Assembly: GCF_004151235.1 (NCBI RefSeq)
Contig: NZ_JUIV01000006.1
Span: forward strand, 1 to 64,000
Direction of reading: 5' to 3'
DNA: 64,000 bases
Source: Flavobacterium anhuiense
Lineage (GTDB): Bacteria > Bacteroidota > Bacteroidia > Flavobacteriales > Flavobacteriaceae
The notes under the pieces were generated by a model. That model was not told the DNA's origin, made no database searches, and saw only the letters and a list, made by a program, of their open reading frames with translations. The translations under genes were made by a program, and so were the position numbers. Positions 40,522 through 49,872 of the stretch are shown here, in pieces; within the stretch, counting starts at the first letter, position 1, and the number at the start of each line of letters is the position of its first letter.

Positions 40522-40672
40522 AGCCACGAATTCACGAATTATTTTAATCGCTGGTCGTAAATTTATTTGCCACAGATTGAAATAATTTCACAGATTAATC
40601 GAATTAATATTTCGGTATAAATTCGAAAAATCAAACACAAAGAAAATTAGAGTTAATTCGTGAATTCGTGGC
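40522..40672. repeat. Family C inverted repeat, copy 4
   Basis: AGCCACGAATTCACGAATTA pairs with TTAATTCGTGAATTCGTGGC. GCCACAGATTGAAATAATTT inside is a family D fragment. It supplies the GTG at 40668. Confidence 0.75.
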
Positions 40673-40688
40673 GAAAAAAAATATAAAA

Positions 40689-43469
40689 GTGAAGTTTTTC
40701 AAAAGCATAATAATAACCGCATTCCTCTTAGTAACTCTAGTTTCTAAAGGACAAATTCTGCCTGTGCGCCTAACAACAGAAATGGCTGAAAATCCATTAG
40801 CAGTTGTAGAGAATCAGCCGAGATTAAGCTGGCAGTTGATTTCAAAAGAATCAGATGCATCACAAATTGCTTATTTGATTTTAGTAGCTTCTTCTGAAGA
40901 AAAACTAAACAATGACGATGGAGACATTTGGAATACCGGAAGAGTAAATTCCGATAAAAACTTGCACATTGTTTATAGCGGAAAACCATTAAAAAGCGAA
41001 ACCAAATATTTCTGGAAAGTCAAAGTTTGGAATCAATCAGGAAAAGTTTCAAAATGGAGTAAAAACGCTTCTTTTAGAACGGCGCCGTTGGAATCAGATC
41101 TAAATCCAACTTGGATTGGTGCAATTGCAAAAGCTGACAGTCATTTACCGGAAGGTAGAAACTTTCATAGTGCAACTTATAAAAGAGAAAAGAAAGATTC
41201 GATTATCAACGCTTCTGATTCTCTTTCCAGAAGAAGTATCATGCTTCGCAAACCTTTCGAAGTAGAAAAAGAAGTCAAACAGGCCGTTGTTTATATTTCA
41301 GGTTTAGGACATTACGAATTGACTATCAATGGTAAAAAAGTTGGGAACAGCCAATTTGCTCCTCTGTGGACAGATTACGATAAAACAGTTAACTACAATG
41401 TTTACGAATTAAGTGCCAAAGATTTTCAAAAAGGTGATAACGTAATTGGCGTTCTGTTAGGAAACGGAATGTACAATACTTTGGCTGAAAGATATACCAA
41501 ATTCTTCGTGAGTTTTGGTCCGCCGACTTTATTCTTTAAGATGAAAATCAAATACAATGATGGTTCGGAAGAAATTGTAAAGTCAGATAGAACTTGGAAA
41601 TACAGTAAAAGTCCGATTACGTACAACAGCATTTTTGGAGGAGAAGATTACAATTCGAACCTAGAACAAAAGGATTGGAATAAAAAAGGTTTCAAAGATA
41701 GAGATTGGAAAAAAGTAGTCATTCAGGAAGCACCAAAAGGAGTTTTAAGACCACAGACTGCTCCGCCTGTTACGATTCAGAAACAATACGAAGTGAAATC
41801 CGTAAAAGAACTGAAACCCAATTTCTACGTTTTTGATATGGGACAGAATCTTTCGGGATTTCCAACCATCAAAGTAAAAGGAAAAAGGGGACAAACGATT
41901 CGTGTCTGGGTTGCAGAAGGATTAAATGAAGAAGGTACAATTGCGCAAGGAAGATCTGGAAAACCATATTACTACGATTATACTTTAAAAGGCGATGGAG
42001 TTGAAGAATGGACGCCAAAATTCAGTTTCTACGGTTATCAATATGTTCAGATTGAAAACATTAATTACAAAGAAGATAAGAATAAAGATCTTCCAACATT
42101 GGTAGATTTAAAATCGAATTTCATTTACAATTCGGCTGGAGAAGCGGGAAGTTTTTCATGTTCGAATGAGATTTTCAATAAAACACACGAACTGATAAAC
42201 AACTCTATAAAAAGTAATTTCCAAAGCGTTTTTACCGATTGTCCGCAACGTGAAAAGTTAGGCTGGCTGGAAGAAATTCAATTGAATGGCCCGGGTTTAA
42301 TGTTCAATTATAACCTTCAGAATTTCCTTCCTGCAATGATGCAGAATATTTCTGATTCACAAAGAGAAAATGGTTTAATTCCGACAATAGTCCCTGAATA
42401 TGTAATTTTTGGTGGCGATTTTACCGATTCTCCAGAATGGGGCGTTACAGGCGTGATTTTGCCTTGGATGTATTATGAATATTACGGAGATGCTTCATTA
42501 TTAGAAAAATATTTTCCTGTAATGAAAAACTATGTGGATTATCTAGGAACTAAAGCGACAAACCATATCGTTTCGCACGGATTAGGCGATTGGTACGATT
42601 ACGGAACACATCCTGCTGGATATTCTAAAAATAGTCCGATTGCACTTTCTGCAACTTCTCATTATTATTATGGAGCATATTTGACTGCTAAAGCAGGGAA
42701 ATTATTAGGTAAAACCGAAGATTTCGAGAAATACAATGCTTTAGCTTTAGAGATTAAAACGGCTTTCAACAAGGAGTTTTTCAACGAAGAAACCAAGCAA
42801 TACGGAACGAATAGTCAGTTTAGCAATGCTGTTCCGATTTTTATGGATATTGTAGAACCGCAATTTAAAGAAGCGGTAATGCAAAATCTTTTAGCCGATA
42901 TCAAAGAAAAAGGCGATCGTTTGACAACGGGAGATGTTGGAAATCGTTATTTATTTCAAACTCTGGCACAAAATGGAGAAAACGAAACCATGTTTAGAAT
43001 GCATAATCATTACGATGCGCCGGGTTATGGTTTTCAGATTAAATTTGGCTTGACCACTTTAACCGAACAATGGGATCCTAGAAAAGGAAATTCATGGAAT
43101 CACTTTATGTTAGGGCAAATCGAAGAATGGTTTTACCAAAGTTTAGCCGGAATCAAATCAGATCCTGAAAAACCGGGTTTCAAACATTTCTTTATTCAGC
43201 CAGAAGTGGTGGGCGATATGACTTTCGCGAAAGCGGATTATCAATCGGTTTACGGAAAAATCGCTTCTTCTTGGGAAAAGAAAGACGGCAAGTTTATTTT
43301 GACAGTTCAGATTCCGGTAAATACAACAGCAACAGTAAAATTGCCTGTTGCTAAAAATTCAGAGATAAAAATGGATGGTAAAAGATTTAGGACAGGTTTT
43401 GATGAAAAGGCACAAAAGCCTGTTTTAGAATTAGGATCGGGAATTTATACAATAGAATGTCAATTGTAA
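40689..43469 (+). CDS. GH78 alpha-L-rhamnosidase (first)
   Basis: About 926 residues, exported (IITAFLLVTLVSKGQ). Domains run: fibronectin-like N-terminal domain (ENQPRLSWQLIS), two sandwiches (YISGLGHYELTINGKKVGN, GHYELTING), the (alpha/alpha)6 catalytic barrel and the C-terminal sandwich (FKHFFIQPEVVGDMTFA). The acid motif is TDCPQREKLGWLEE with E522 as likely general acid; this is the REK version of the more usual RDER motif and differs from the second GH78 at 49873. It cleaves alpha-L-rhamnosides in RG-I or RG-II. The frame opens at GTG 40668, the last bases of a family C repeat; GTG 40689 (KFFKSIIITAFLL) starts just outside the repeat and is my choice, with the upstream one possible. Confidence 0.93.
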   Translation: MKFFKSIIITAFLLVTLVSKGQILPVRLTTEMAENPLAVVENQPRLSWQLISKESDASQIAYLILVASSEEKLNNDDGDIWNTGRVNSDKNLHIVYSGKPLKSETKYFWKVKVWNQSGKVSKWSKNASFRTAPLESDLNPTWIGAIAKADSHLPEGRNFHSATYKREKKDSIINASDSLSRRSIMLRKPFEVEKEVKQAVVYISGLGHYELTINGKKVGNSQFAPLWTDYDKTVNYNVYELSAKDFQKGDNVIGVLLGNGMYNTLAERYTKFFVSFGPPTLFFKMKIKYNDGSEEIVKSDRTWKYSKSPITYNSIFGGEDYNSNLEQKDWNKKGFKDRDWKKVVIQEAPKGVLRPQTAPPVTIQKQYEVKSVKELKPNFYVFDMGQNLSGFPTIKVKGKRGQTIRVWVAEGLNEEGTIAQGRSGKPYYYDYTLKGDGVEEWTPKFSFYGYQYVQIENINYKEDKNKDLPTLVDLKSNFIYNSAGEAGSFSCSNEIFNKTHELINNSIKSNFQSVFTDCPQREKLGWLEEIQLNGPGLMFNYNLQNFLPAMMQNISDSQRENGLIPTIVPEYVIFGGDFTDSPEWGVTGVILPWMYYEYYGDASLLEKYFPVMKNYVDYLGTKATNHIVSHGLGDWYDYGTHPAGYSKNSPIALSATSHYYYGAYLTAKAGKLLGKTEDFEKYNALALEIKTAFNKEFFNEETKQYGTNSQFSNAVPIFMDIVEPQFKEAVMQNLLADIKEKGDRLTTGDVGNRYLFQTLAQNGENETMFRMHNHYDAPGYGFQIKFGLTTLTEQWDPRKGNSWNHFMLGQIEEWFYQSLAGIKSDPEKPGFKHFFIQPEVVGDMTFAKADYQSVYGKIASSWEKKDGKFILTVQIPVNTTATVKLPVAKNSEIKMDGKRFRTGFDEKAQKPVLELGSGIYTIECQL

Positions 43470-43470
43470 T

Positions 43471-43512
43471 TATGAGTTATGAGTTATGAGTTATGAGTTA
43501 TGAGTTATGAAT
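43471..43512. repeat. 7-base tandem repeat TATGAGT
   Basis: Five perfect TATGAGT units and one TATGAAT follow the first GH78 stop codon. It is non-coding and not in any promoter I can recognise, so it is probably a neutral slippage-prone tract. Confidence 0.85.
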
Positions 43513-43599
43513 TGCAATTAAGCTCGAAAAAAATAGAGAAATCAATTACCTCCAGCTAAAGCAGGAGGCAATTCAAAAAATGTGTTGAATTATATCAAA

Positions 43600-45018
43600 A
43601 TGAAAAAAATAAAATACATCTTCTTAGTTTCCATTTTTGCTTTGACATTTGCCAATGCGCAAAGTACTTCTGATACGAATTTTAGAAAGCCAGTATCAGA
43701 AACACTGAAAAAAATAGAAACTGTTTTTAACGTAACCATCAACGATGACAGAGGTTTATTAAAAGGAAAAGAACTGGACTATGCCGATTGGAGAATTGAA
43801 CCCGGAAATCTGCCACTTTCGCTGACTAATATTTTAGCGCCGTTTGAATTGATGTATTTTAAACAACCCGATGGAACCTACATTATACGCAAGTATGAAA
43901 ACCATAAAGTTTCGGTAGATAAAGGAAAAGAACGCTTGTTTTATTTAGAAAGCCTTTATTCGACCAAAGAAGAATGGGAGAAACGCAAAACGGAGTTAAA
44001 AGCTTGTATGATAACCTCATTTGGTTTAGACAAGGCACCCCCAACACCAAAGTCTAAACCACTTTTGACTCCAAAAAGAATTTACAAAGACTATAGTGTA
44101 GAAAATATTGCTTTGGAAATTCTTCCGGGAGTTTATGCCACAGGATCGATTTACAAACCGTATCCGCTAAATAAAAAGTCGGCTGTAATTATCACGCCAG
44201 ACGGGCATTTCGGAGACGGAAGATACAGAAAAGACGAGCAATACCGTTGTGCCATGATGGCAAAAATGGGCGCAATTGTAGTCGGGTATGATTTATTTGC
44301 TTGGGGAGAATCGTTATTGCAGTTTCCTGAAGAAACGCATAGAAATAGTATTGCATCGACAGTCCAATTGTTGACAGGAATTCGTTTATTGGATTATTTG
44401 TCAACCGTAAAAAATGCTGATATGTCGAGAGTTGGCGTTACGGGTGGTTCTGGCGGAGGTTCACATACGATGTTTTTGGCAGCAATTGATGATAGAGTAA
44501 AAGTTTCAGCTCCGGTCGTGATGGTTTCCTCGCACTTTTCAGGCGGTTGTCCATGCGAAAGCGGACGTGGAATTCACCTTTGCGGAAACGGAACAAATAA
44601 TGCCGAAATCTCAGCGATGATGGCACCAAAAACGCAATTGATTGTTTCGGATGGAAAAGACTGGACATTGGCGGTTCCTGAACTGGAATTTCCTTTTATC
44701 CAAAGAACATACGAATTGTACGGAAAGAAAGATTTAGTAGAGAATGCCCATTTTGCAAAAGAAGGACATGATTTCGGAATCTCAAAACGTATGGCTTTGT
44801 ATCCGTTTATGGCGAAATATTTAAATTTAGATTTGAATAAAGTGAGGAACGAAAAAGGCGAAATTGACGAATCGACTTGCGTAATTGAACCTTATGATAA
44901 ATTATATGTTTTTGGTAATAAAGCAGAAAATTTACCAAAAAATGCATTGAAAGACATTAACAAATTATACGAAATGTTCGGAGAAAAAAATCTGAAAGTT
45001 TACGAGGTTAAAAAATAG
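43600..45018 (+). CDS. Alpha/beta-hydrolase esterase with N-terminal STN-like domain
   Basis: 472 residues, exported (YIFLVSIFALTFANAQ). Residues about 25-95 resemble a secretin/TonB short N-terminal (STN) domain (ETLKKIETVFNVTINDDRGL, LKGKELDYADW, SLTNILAPFELMYFKQPDG). From about 105 a serine-esterase fold follows with S284 in GVTGGSGGGSHT, D351 in IVSDGKDWT and H390 in KEGHDFGISK. A cysteine-rich loop (GGCPCESGRGIHLCGNG) sits between nucleophile and Asp. The fold is of the acetyl xylan esterase/dienelactone hydrolase type; the pectin methylesterase family CE19 (BT1017 of the Bacteroides RG-II locus) is a comparable candidate. The STN-like part is not usual in esterases. ATG 43600 is preferred to GTG 43582. 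Confidence 0.83.
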   Translation: MKKIKYIFLVSIFALTFANAQSTSDTNFRKPVSETLKKIETVFNVTINDDRGLLKGKELDYADWRIEPGNLPLSLTNILAPFELMYFKQPDGTYIIRKYENHKVSVDKGKERLFYLESLYSTKEEWEKRKTELKACMITSFGLDKAPPTPKSKPLLTPKRIYKDYSVENIALEILPGVYATGSIYKPYPLNKKSAVIITPDGHFGDGRYRKDEQYRCAMMAKMGAIVVGYDLFAWGESLLQFPEETHRNSIASTVQLLTGIRLLDYLSTVKNADMSRVGVTGGSGGGSHTMFLAAIDDRVKVSAPVVMVSSHFSGGCPCESGRGIHLCGNGTNNAEISAMMAPKTQLIVSDGKDWTLAVPELEFPFIQRTYELYGKKDLVENAHFAKEGHDFGISKRMALYPFMAKYLNLDLNKVRNEKGEIDESTCVIEPYDKLYVFGNKAENLPKNALKDINKLYEMFGEKNLKVYEVKK

Positions 45019-45023
45019 ATTTA

Positions 45024-45160
45024 TAGCCACGAATTTCACGAATTATTTTTTATAATGGATATGCAATTTTTGTGTCAAATTAATCGAATTAAAGCTTTCG
45101 GTAAAAATTAGAGAAATAAAGCGCAAAGAATAATTAGAGAAAATTCGTGAATTTGTGGCG
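45024..45160. repeat. Family C inverted repeat, copy 5
   Basis: TAGCCACGAATTTCACGAAT pairs with ATTCGTGAATTTGTGGC. It is followed at once by a family E element; the 374-base spacer before GH95 contains nothing else but the tail AAATTTGTGGTT (45342-45353). Confidence 0.7.
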
Positions 45161-45189
45161 AAAAAAATTATGAAGTTAAGAAATGATAT

Positions 45190-45319
45190 TTGGGCGTGAC
45201 CCAATTTGAAAAAGTGGGCACTTTTGTAACCGTTTATTTCGCCCCCTTTCTCAAATCGTGTCGGACTATCCGCGCTACTTCGGTAGCCAGCTTCTATCCC
45301 TCACGCGCTCTCGTAACTC
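45190..45319. repeat. Family E repeat, copy 1
   Basis: It begins TGGGCGTGACCCAA and ends CTATCCCTCACGCGCTCTCG, with CGGACTATCCGCGCTACTTC inside. The GC content is well above the surroundings. It is a repeat type I have seen in flavobacterial genomes; no reading frame is evident. Confidence 0.65.
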
Positions 45320-45392
45320 AAGAAAATTTGTGCTAATTTGTGAAATTTGTGGTTAAAAAAACAATTCGGGTTTTGCCCATAAAGTATAAAAT

Positions 45393-47855
45393 ATGAAGTT
45401 TAAAAATAAAATAATTGTTTTTCTAGGTCTTTCGTTATTTGTTTTACAAAACACAATAGCGCAAAACAACAACGACCTAAAACTTTGGTACGATAAACCT
45501 GCATCTATCTGGAACGAAGCTTTGCCTTTGGGTAACGGACGTTTGGGCGCAATGGTTTTTGGCGATCCAGCAGTTGAACGTTTGCAATTGAACGAAGAAA
45601 CCATCTGGGCAGGTTCTCCAAACAGCAATGCACATAATAAATCTATTAAAGCGCTGCCAATTGTTCGTCAGTTAATTTTTGACGGAAAATTTGATGAAGC
45701 GCAGGATTTGGCTACTCAAGATATTATGTCGCAGACGAATGACGGAATGCCGTATCAGACTTTTGGAAGCGTTTATATTTCATTCAACGGACATCAAAAA
45801 TATACCGATTATTACCGAGATTTAGACATCAGCAATGCTACGGCAAAAGTAAAATACAAAGTAAATGGTGTTGAGTTTACAAGAGAAATTCTAACCGCAT
45901 TTTCAGATCAGGTTATTGTGGTAAAACTTACTGCAAGTCAGCCGGGACAGATTACGTGTAACGTTTTCATGAACAGTCCGATTGATAAAACAGTCGCTTC
46001 GACAGAAGGAAACCAGATCATACTTTCTGGAGTTGGAACTAACTTTGAAGGCGTAAAAGGAAAAGTAAAATTCCAAGGAAGACTGACAGCTAAAAATAAA
46101 GGCGGCCAAATCGAAGCCAGCAACGGTGTTTTAAGTATCTACAAAGCTGATGAAGTGACATTGTATATTTCCATTGCAACGAATTTCAAAAACTATAAAG
46201 ACATTTCTGGAGATGAAATTGCAAAAAGCAAAGATTATTTAGCGAAAGCAGAAACAAAAGATTTTGAAACAATAAAGAAAGCCCACGTTGATTATTATCA
46301 AAAATTCTTCAACAGAGTGGTTTTAGATTTAGGTTCAAACGAATTGACAAAGAAACCAACAAACGAAAGAATCAGAGATTTTTCGAAACAATTCGATCCG
46401 CAGTTGGCTTCGCTATATTTCCAATTCGGACGTTATCTTTTGATTTCGAGTTCACAGCCAGGCGGTCAGCCAGCGAATTTGCAAGGAATTTGGAACGATA
46501 TGGTCACTCCGCCTTGGGACAGTAAATACACGACAAACATCAATGCCGAAATGAATTACTGGCCGGCACAAGTAACCAATTTGCAGGAAATGCACGAACC
46601 TTTTGTACAAATGGCAAAAGAGTTAGCTGTAACTGGTGCAGAAACAGCAAAAACAATGTATAATGCCAGCGGTTGGGTTTTACACCACAATACCGATATT
46701 TGGCGTGTAACCGCTCCAGTAGATTCAGCTGCTTCGGGAATGTGGCCGACAGGCGGTGCTTGGGTTTGTCAGGATTTATGGGAAAGATATTTATATACAG
46801 GAGATAAAAAGTATTTAGCAGAAATTTACCCCATCATGAAAGGGGCTGCTGATTTCTTTTTGGATTTTATGATTGTGGATCCAAACACAGGATATTTGGT
46901 TGTTGTTCCGTCAAGTTCTCCTGAAAACACACACGCTGGTGGAACAGGAAAAGCAACAATTGCATCGGGAACAACAATGGATAATCAGCTTGTTTTCGAT
47001 TTGTTTACGCATGTTATCGAAGCTTCGGAATTGGTTTCTCCAGATGCATCTTATATAAAAAAAGTAAGCGATGCTTTGGCAAAAATGCCTCCAATGAAAG
47101 TGGGAAAACACAATCAGTTACAAGAATGGCAGGACGATTGGGACAATCCGAAAGACAATCACAGACACGTTTCGCATTTGTACGGATTGTATCCAAGTAA
47201 TCAGATTTCGCCAATCAAAACACCAGAATTATTTGAAGCTGCGAAACAATCATTGATTTATAGAACAGACGAATCTACTGGCTGGTCAATGGGATGGAAA
47301 GTGAATTTATGGGCAAGATTGTTAGACGGAAATCACGCTTATAAATTGATTCAGGATCAATTGCATTTAGTTACGGCAGATCAAAGAAAAGGTGGTGGAA
47401 CGTATCCGAATATGTTAGATGCGCATCAGCCGTTCCAAATTGATGGTAATTTTGGATGCACGGCTGGTTTTGCTGAAATGCTGATGCAGAGTCAGGAAGA
47501 TGCCATTCATTTATTGCCTGCTTTGCCAACGGTTTGGAAAGACGGAAGCATAAAAGGTTTAGTAGCAAGAGGCGGTTTCGTAATCGATATGACTTGGAAG
47601 AACAATAAAGTTTCGACGCTTAAAATCTATTCGAAAATTGGAGGAAACTGCCGATTGAAAGTTGAGAATACATTGAAAGGTTCTTTAAACAAAAAAGCAA
47701 AAGGGAAAAATTCAAATCCGTTGTTTTACGATGTTGAAGTAAAGAAACCAATTATTTCTAAGGAAGCAAAATTGCCTAAAGTACAATTGCCGAATTACAA
47801 TATTTATGATATAAATATGAAAGCGGGACAGACTTATACTTTTACTGGGAATTAA
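45393..47855 (+). CDS. GH95 alpha-L-fucosidase or alpha-L-galactosidase
   Basis: 820 residues, exported ([18 protein letters not shown]). It is a full-length GH95: [20 protein letters not shown] and [14 protein letters not shown] in the N-terminal sandwich, then the (alpha/alpha)6 barrel. Catalytic positions by comparison with the Bifidobacterium fucosidase AfcA are N382 and N384 in [14 protein letters not shown]578 in LQEWQDDW and D684 in FQIDGNFGC. In RG-II loci GH95 members remove alpha-L-galactose from side chain A; other members remove alpha-1,2-fucose from xyloglucan or mucin. With GH138, GH140 and GH106 nearby, the L-galactosidase role is more likely, but the deciding pocket residue cannot be judged by eye. 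Upstream is a 374-base spacer holding two repeat families. Confidence 0.93.
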   Translation: MKFKNKIIVFLGLSLFVLQNTIAQNNNDLKLWYDKPASIWNEALPLGNGRLGAMVFGDPAVERLQLNEETIWAGSPNSNAHNKSIKALPIVRQLIFDGKFDEAQDLATQDIMSQTNDGMPYQTFGSVYISFNGHQKYTDYYRDLDISNATAKVKYKVNGVEFTREILTAFSDQVIVVKLTASQPGQITCNVFMNSPIDKTVASTEGNQIILSGVGTNFEGVKGKVKFQGRLTAKNKGGQIEASNGVLSIYKADEVTLYISIATNFKNYKDISGDEIAKSKDYLAKAETKDFETIKKAHVDYYQKFFNRVVLDLGSNELTKKPTNERIRDFSKQFDPQLASLYFQFGRYLLISSSQPGGQPANLQGIWNDMVTPPWDSKYTTNINAEMNYWPAQVTNLQEMHEPFVQMAKELAVTGAETAKTMYNASGWVLHHNTDIWRVTAPVDSAASGMWPTGGAWVCQDLWERYLYTGDKKYLAEIYPIMKGAADFFLDFMIVDPNTGYLVVVPSSSPENTHAGGTGKATIASGTTMDNQLVFDLFTHVIEASELVSPDASYIKKVSDALAKMPPMKVGKHNQLQEWQDDWDNPKDNHRHVSHLYGLYPSNQISPIKTPELFEAAKQSLIYRTDESTGWSMGWKVNLWARLLDGNHAYKLIQDQLHLVTADQRKGGGTYPNMLDAHQPFQIDGNFGCTAGFAEMLMQSQEDAIHLLPALPTVWKDGSIKGLVARGGFVIDMTWKNNKVSTLKIYSKIGGNCRLKVENTLKGSLNKKAKGKNSNPLFYDVEVKKPIISKEAKLPKVQLPNYNIYDINMKAGQTYTFTGN

Positions 47856-47907
47856 AAATTTTGAACCATATAAGTGATTTAAGAAAATATAATAGCACGC
47901 CATATTT

Positions 47908-48007
47908 GTCATTTCGACGAAGGAGAAATCTTCGTTAGAAATTCGACAAAGATTGGAGACTCACTTTACGGAGTTACTTGCGGAGATTTCTCCTTCGTCG
48001 AAATGAC
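47908..48007. repeat. Family A inverted repeat, copy 8
   Basis: Perfect arms GTCATTTCGACGAAGGAGAA and TTCTCCTTCGTCGAAATGAC. It fills the spacer between GH95 and the (alpha/alpha)6 lipoprotein gene. Confidence 0.8.
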
Positions 48008-48044
48008 AAGATTGTGTGAAAAGAATAAAATAAAAAACAGAATA

Positions 48045-49613
48045 ATGTTGACAAATTTCAAACATAAAATAATAACACTTTCAATAGTAATTGCTTGTAT
48101 AAGTAGCGGTTGTAAATCGACTGCGAAGCATTCTCAAAGTAGAAAAGCAGTTATTTTAAAAGAAAAAAACTTCAAACATTATGTGGATTATTTCAACACG
48201 ATGGAAGATGAAAATTTGAAGTTTGCAATTCCAAACGACAGTGCGTGGACTTGGATGGAAAAGAATATTCCGTTGTTTGAATGTCCACAGCAGAATTTCG
48301 AGGAAATTTATTATTTCAGATGGTGGAGCGTTCGTAAACATATTAAAAATACGCCGCAAGGATTTGCGATTACCGAGTTTTTGGTAGACCGTTCTTATGC
48401 CGACAAATACAATATGATCAGCTGTGCTTTGGGGCATCATATCAATGAATTCCGATGGGTTCATGATCCGAAATATATTGAGCAGGATGTGAAAATCTGG
48501 TATCGAGGAAATGATGGAAAACCGATGAATAAATTGTATAAGTTTAGCAGTTGGACAGCCGATGCTTTATACAATCGTTATTTGGTGAATAAAGATGAAA
48601 AGTTCTTATTGGATTTGTACCCGGACATGGTTGCCGATTATGCTGTTTGGGTAAAAGACCGTCAGCGTAAAGATGGTTTGTTTTGGCAACATGATGTAAA
48701 GGACGGAATGGAAGAATCCTTAAGTGGTGGACGAAAAGTGCAAAATGCAAGACCAACGATTAACAGTTATATGTACGGAAATGCTGTAGCGATTTCTAAA
48801 ATGGCTGAAATGAAAGGCGATAAGGTTGCGGAAACCGTATATAAAGCTTTAGCTTCTGTTCTACAACAATCAATACAAACGAAATTATGGAATTCTAAAA
48901 GTGAGTTTTTTGAAACTTTGACACAAAAAGATACATTAGCTCAAGTTCGCGAAGCCATCGGATTTATTCCATGGTATTTTAATCTTCCTGAAAAAGGAAA
49001 AGGTTTTGAAAAAGCTTGGGAGCAAATTAAAGATGAAAAAGGATTTTCGGCTCCGTTTGGATTAACAACGGCAGAAAGAAGAAGTCCGAGATTTAGAACA
49101 CACGGAACAGGAACCTGTGAATGGGACGGTGCAATTTGGCCATTTGCGAGTTCGCAGACGTTAACCGCTTTGGCGAATGTTTTGAATAATTACAATCAGA
49201 ATTATGTTGGTAAAACCGATTATTTCAAGCAGATGGAATTGTATGTTCAGTCGCAGTATTACAGAGGTAAACCTTATCTTGGCGAATATTTAGACGAAAC
49301 AACAGGGTATTGGTTAATGGGCGATAGAGAAAGAAGCCGTTATTATAATCATTCGACTTTCAATGATTTGGTGATTACAGGTTTGGTTGGTTTACGTCCG
49401 AGAGCAGATGAAAAGATTGAAGTAAATCCGTTGATTCCACAAGAAAAATGGGATTGGTTTTGTTTGGATAATGTTCTGTATCACGGAAATATTATTACCA
49501 TTCTTTGGGATAAAACAGGAGAAAAATATAAAAAAGGAAAAGGTTTTAGAATCTTTAAAAATGGAAAGGAAATTGCGTTTTCTGAGAAATTAGAGCGAGT
49601 TATTTCAGAATAA
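48045..49613 (+). CDS. (Alpha/alpha)6 glycoside hydrolase-like lipoprotein (GH142-like candidate)
   Basis: About 522 residues. The signal IVIACISSGC gives a lipobox Cys; the following KSTAKHS is not acidic, so periplasmic location is expected. The rest is an (alpha/alpha)6 barrel of the MGH1/GH63/GH37-like type (IYYFRWWSVRKHIKNTPQG, GHHINEFRWVHDPKYIEQD, KFSSWTADALYNRYL, GLFWQHDVKDGMEESLSGGR, RPTINSYMYGNA, CEWDGAIWPFASSQTLTALA) and a C-terminal sandwich (NPLIPQEKWDWFCLDNVLYH). Motif D/E pairs (DGMEES, EWDG) are typical of inverting enzymes of this fold. In the Bacteroides RG-II locus a similar fold, GH142, is the C-terminal half of BT1020 and is a beta-L-arabinofuranosidase. Family assignment here is inference. 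ATG 48045 replaces the repeat-encoded TTG/ATG region at 48003. Confidence 0.72.
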   Translation: MLTNFKHKIITLSIVIACISSGCKSTAKHSQSRKAVILKEKNFKHYVDYFNTMEDENLKFAIPNDSAWTWMEKNIPLFECPQQNFEEIYYFRWWSVRKHIKNTPQGFAITEFLVDRSYADKYNMISCALGHHINEFRWVHDPKYIEQDVKIWYRGNDGKPMNKLYKFSSWTADALYNRYLVNKDEKFLLDLYPDMVADYAVWVKDRQRKDGLFWQHDVKDGMEESLSGGRKVQNARPTINSYMYGNAVAISKMAEMKGDKVAETVYKALASVLQQSIQTKLWNSKSEFFETLTQKDTLAQVREAIGFIPWYFNLPEKGKGFEKAWEQIKDEKGFSAPFGLTTAERRSPRFRTHGTGTCEWDGAIWPFASSQTLTALANVLNNYNQNYVGKTDYFKQMELYVQSQYYRGKPYLGEYLDETTGYWLMGDRERSRYYNHSTFNDLVITGLVGLRPRADEKIEVNPLIPQEKWDWFCLDNVLYHGNIITILWDKTGEKYKKGKGFRIFKNGKEIAFSEKLERVISE

Positions 49614-49637
49614 AATCAATGCTTAACCGTCTTGTTT

Positions 49638-49740
49638 GTCATTTCGACGTAAGGAGAAATCTCCGTTAGTAGCTCGACAAAGATTGTCGATTTTGATTGT
49701 GGAGTTTCTTGCGAAGATTTCTCCTTACGTCGAAATGACA
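49638..49740. repeat. Family A inverted repeat, copy 9, compensated arms
   Basis: The left arm reads GTCATTTCGACGTAAGGAGA and the right arm TCTCCTTACGTCGAAATGAC: both differ from the common form by the same inserted base pair, which keeps the stem perfect. Confidence 0.8.
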
Positions 49741-49760
49741 AAAATGAGTACAGAATTTAC

Positions 49761-49838
49761 TCTCGCAGATTTTGGTGATTGGGGAGATTTTAAATTAAAG
49801 CAAAAATAATCTGCTCAATCAGCAAAATCTGCGGGAGA
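49761..49838. repeat. Family B-like inverted repeat, variant arms
   Basis: CTCTCGCAGATTTTGG pairs with CAAAATCTGCGGGAG. The outer bases differ from the TTTCACG form, but the GCAGATTT core and the internal ATCTGC units are the same. Confidence 0.6.
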
Positions 49839-49872
49839 AAAAAATAAAGCCAAAAGCTTAAAAAGTAATACC

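Noticed and set aside
43471..43512. TATGAGT tandem repeat as a phase-variation switch
   Set aside because: It lies after a stop codon and about 90 bases before the next start, outside any reading frame or recognisable promoter.
45190..45319. GC-rich family E element considered as tRNA or structured RNA gene
   Set aside because: No cloverleaf or known RNA motif could be drawn, and a related copy at 57826 behaves as a dispersed repeat.
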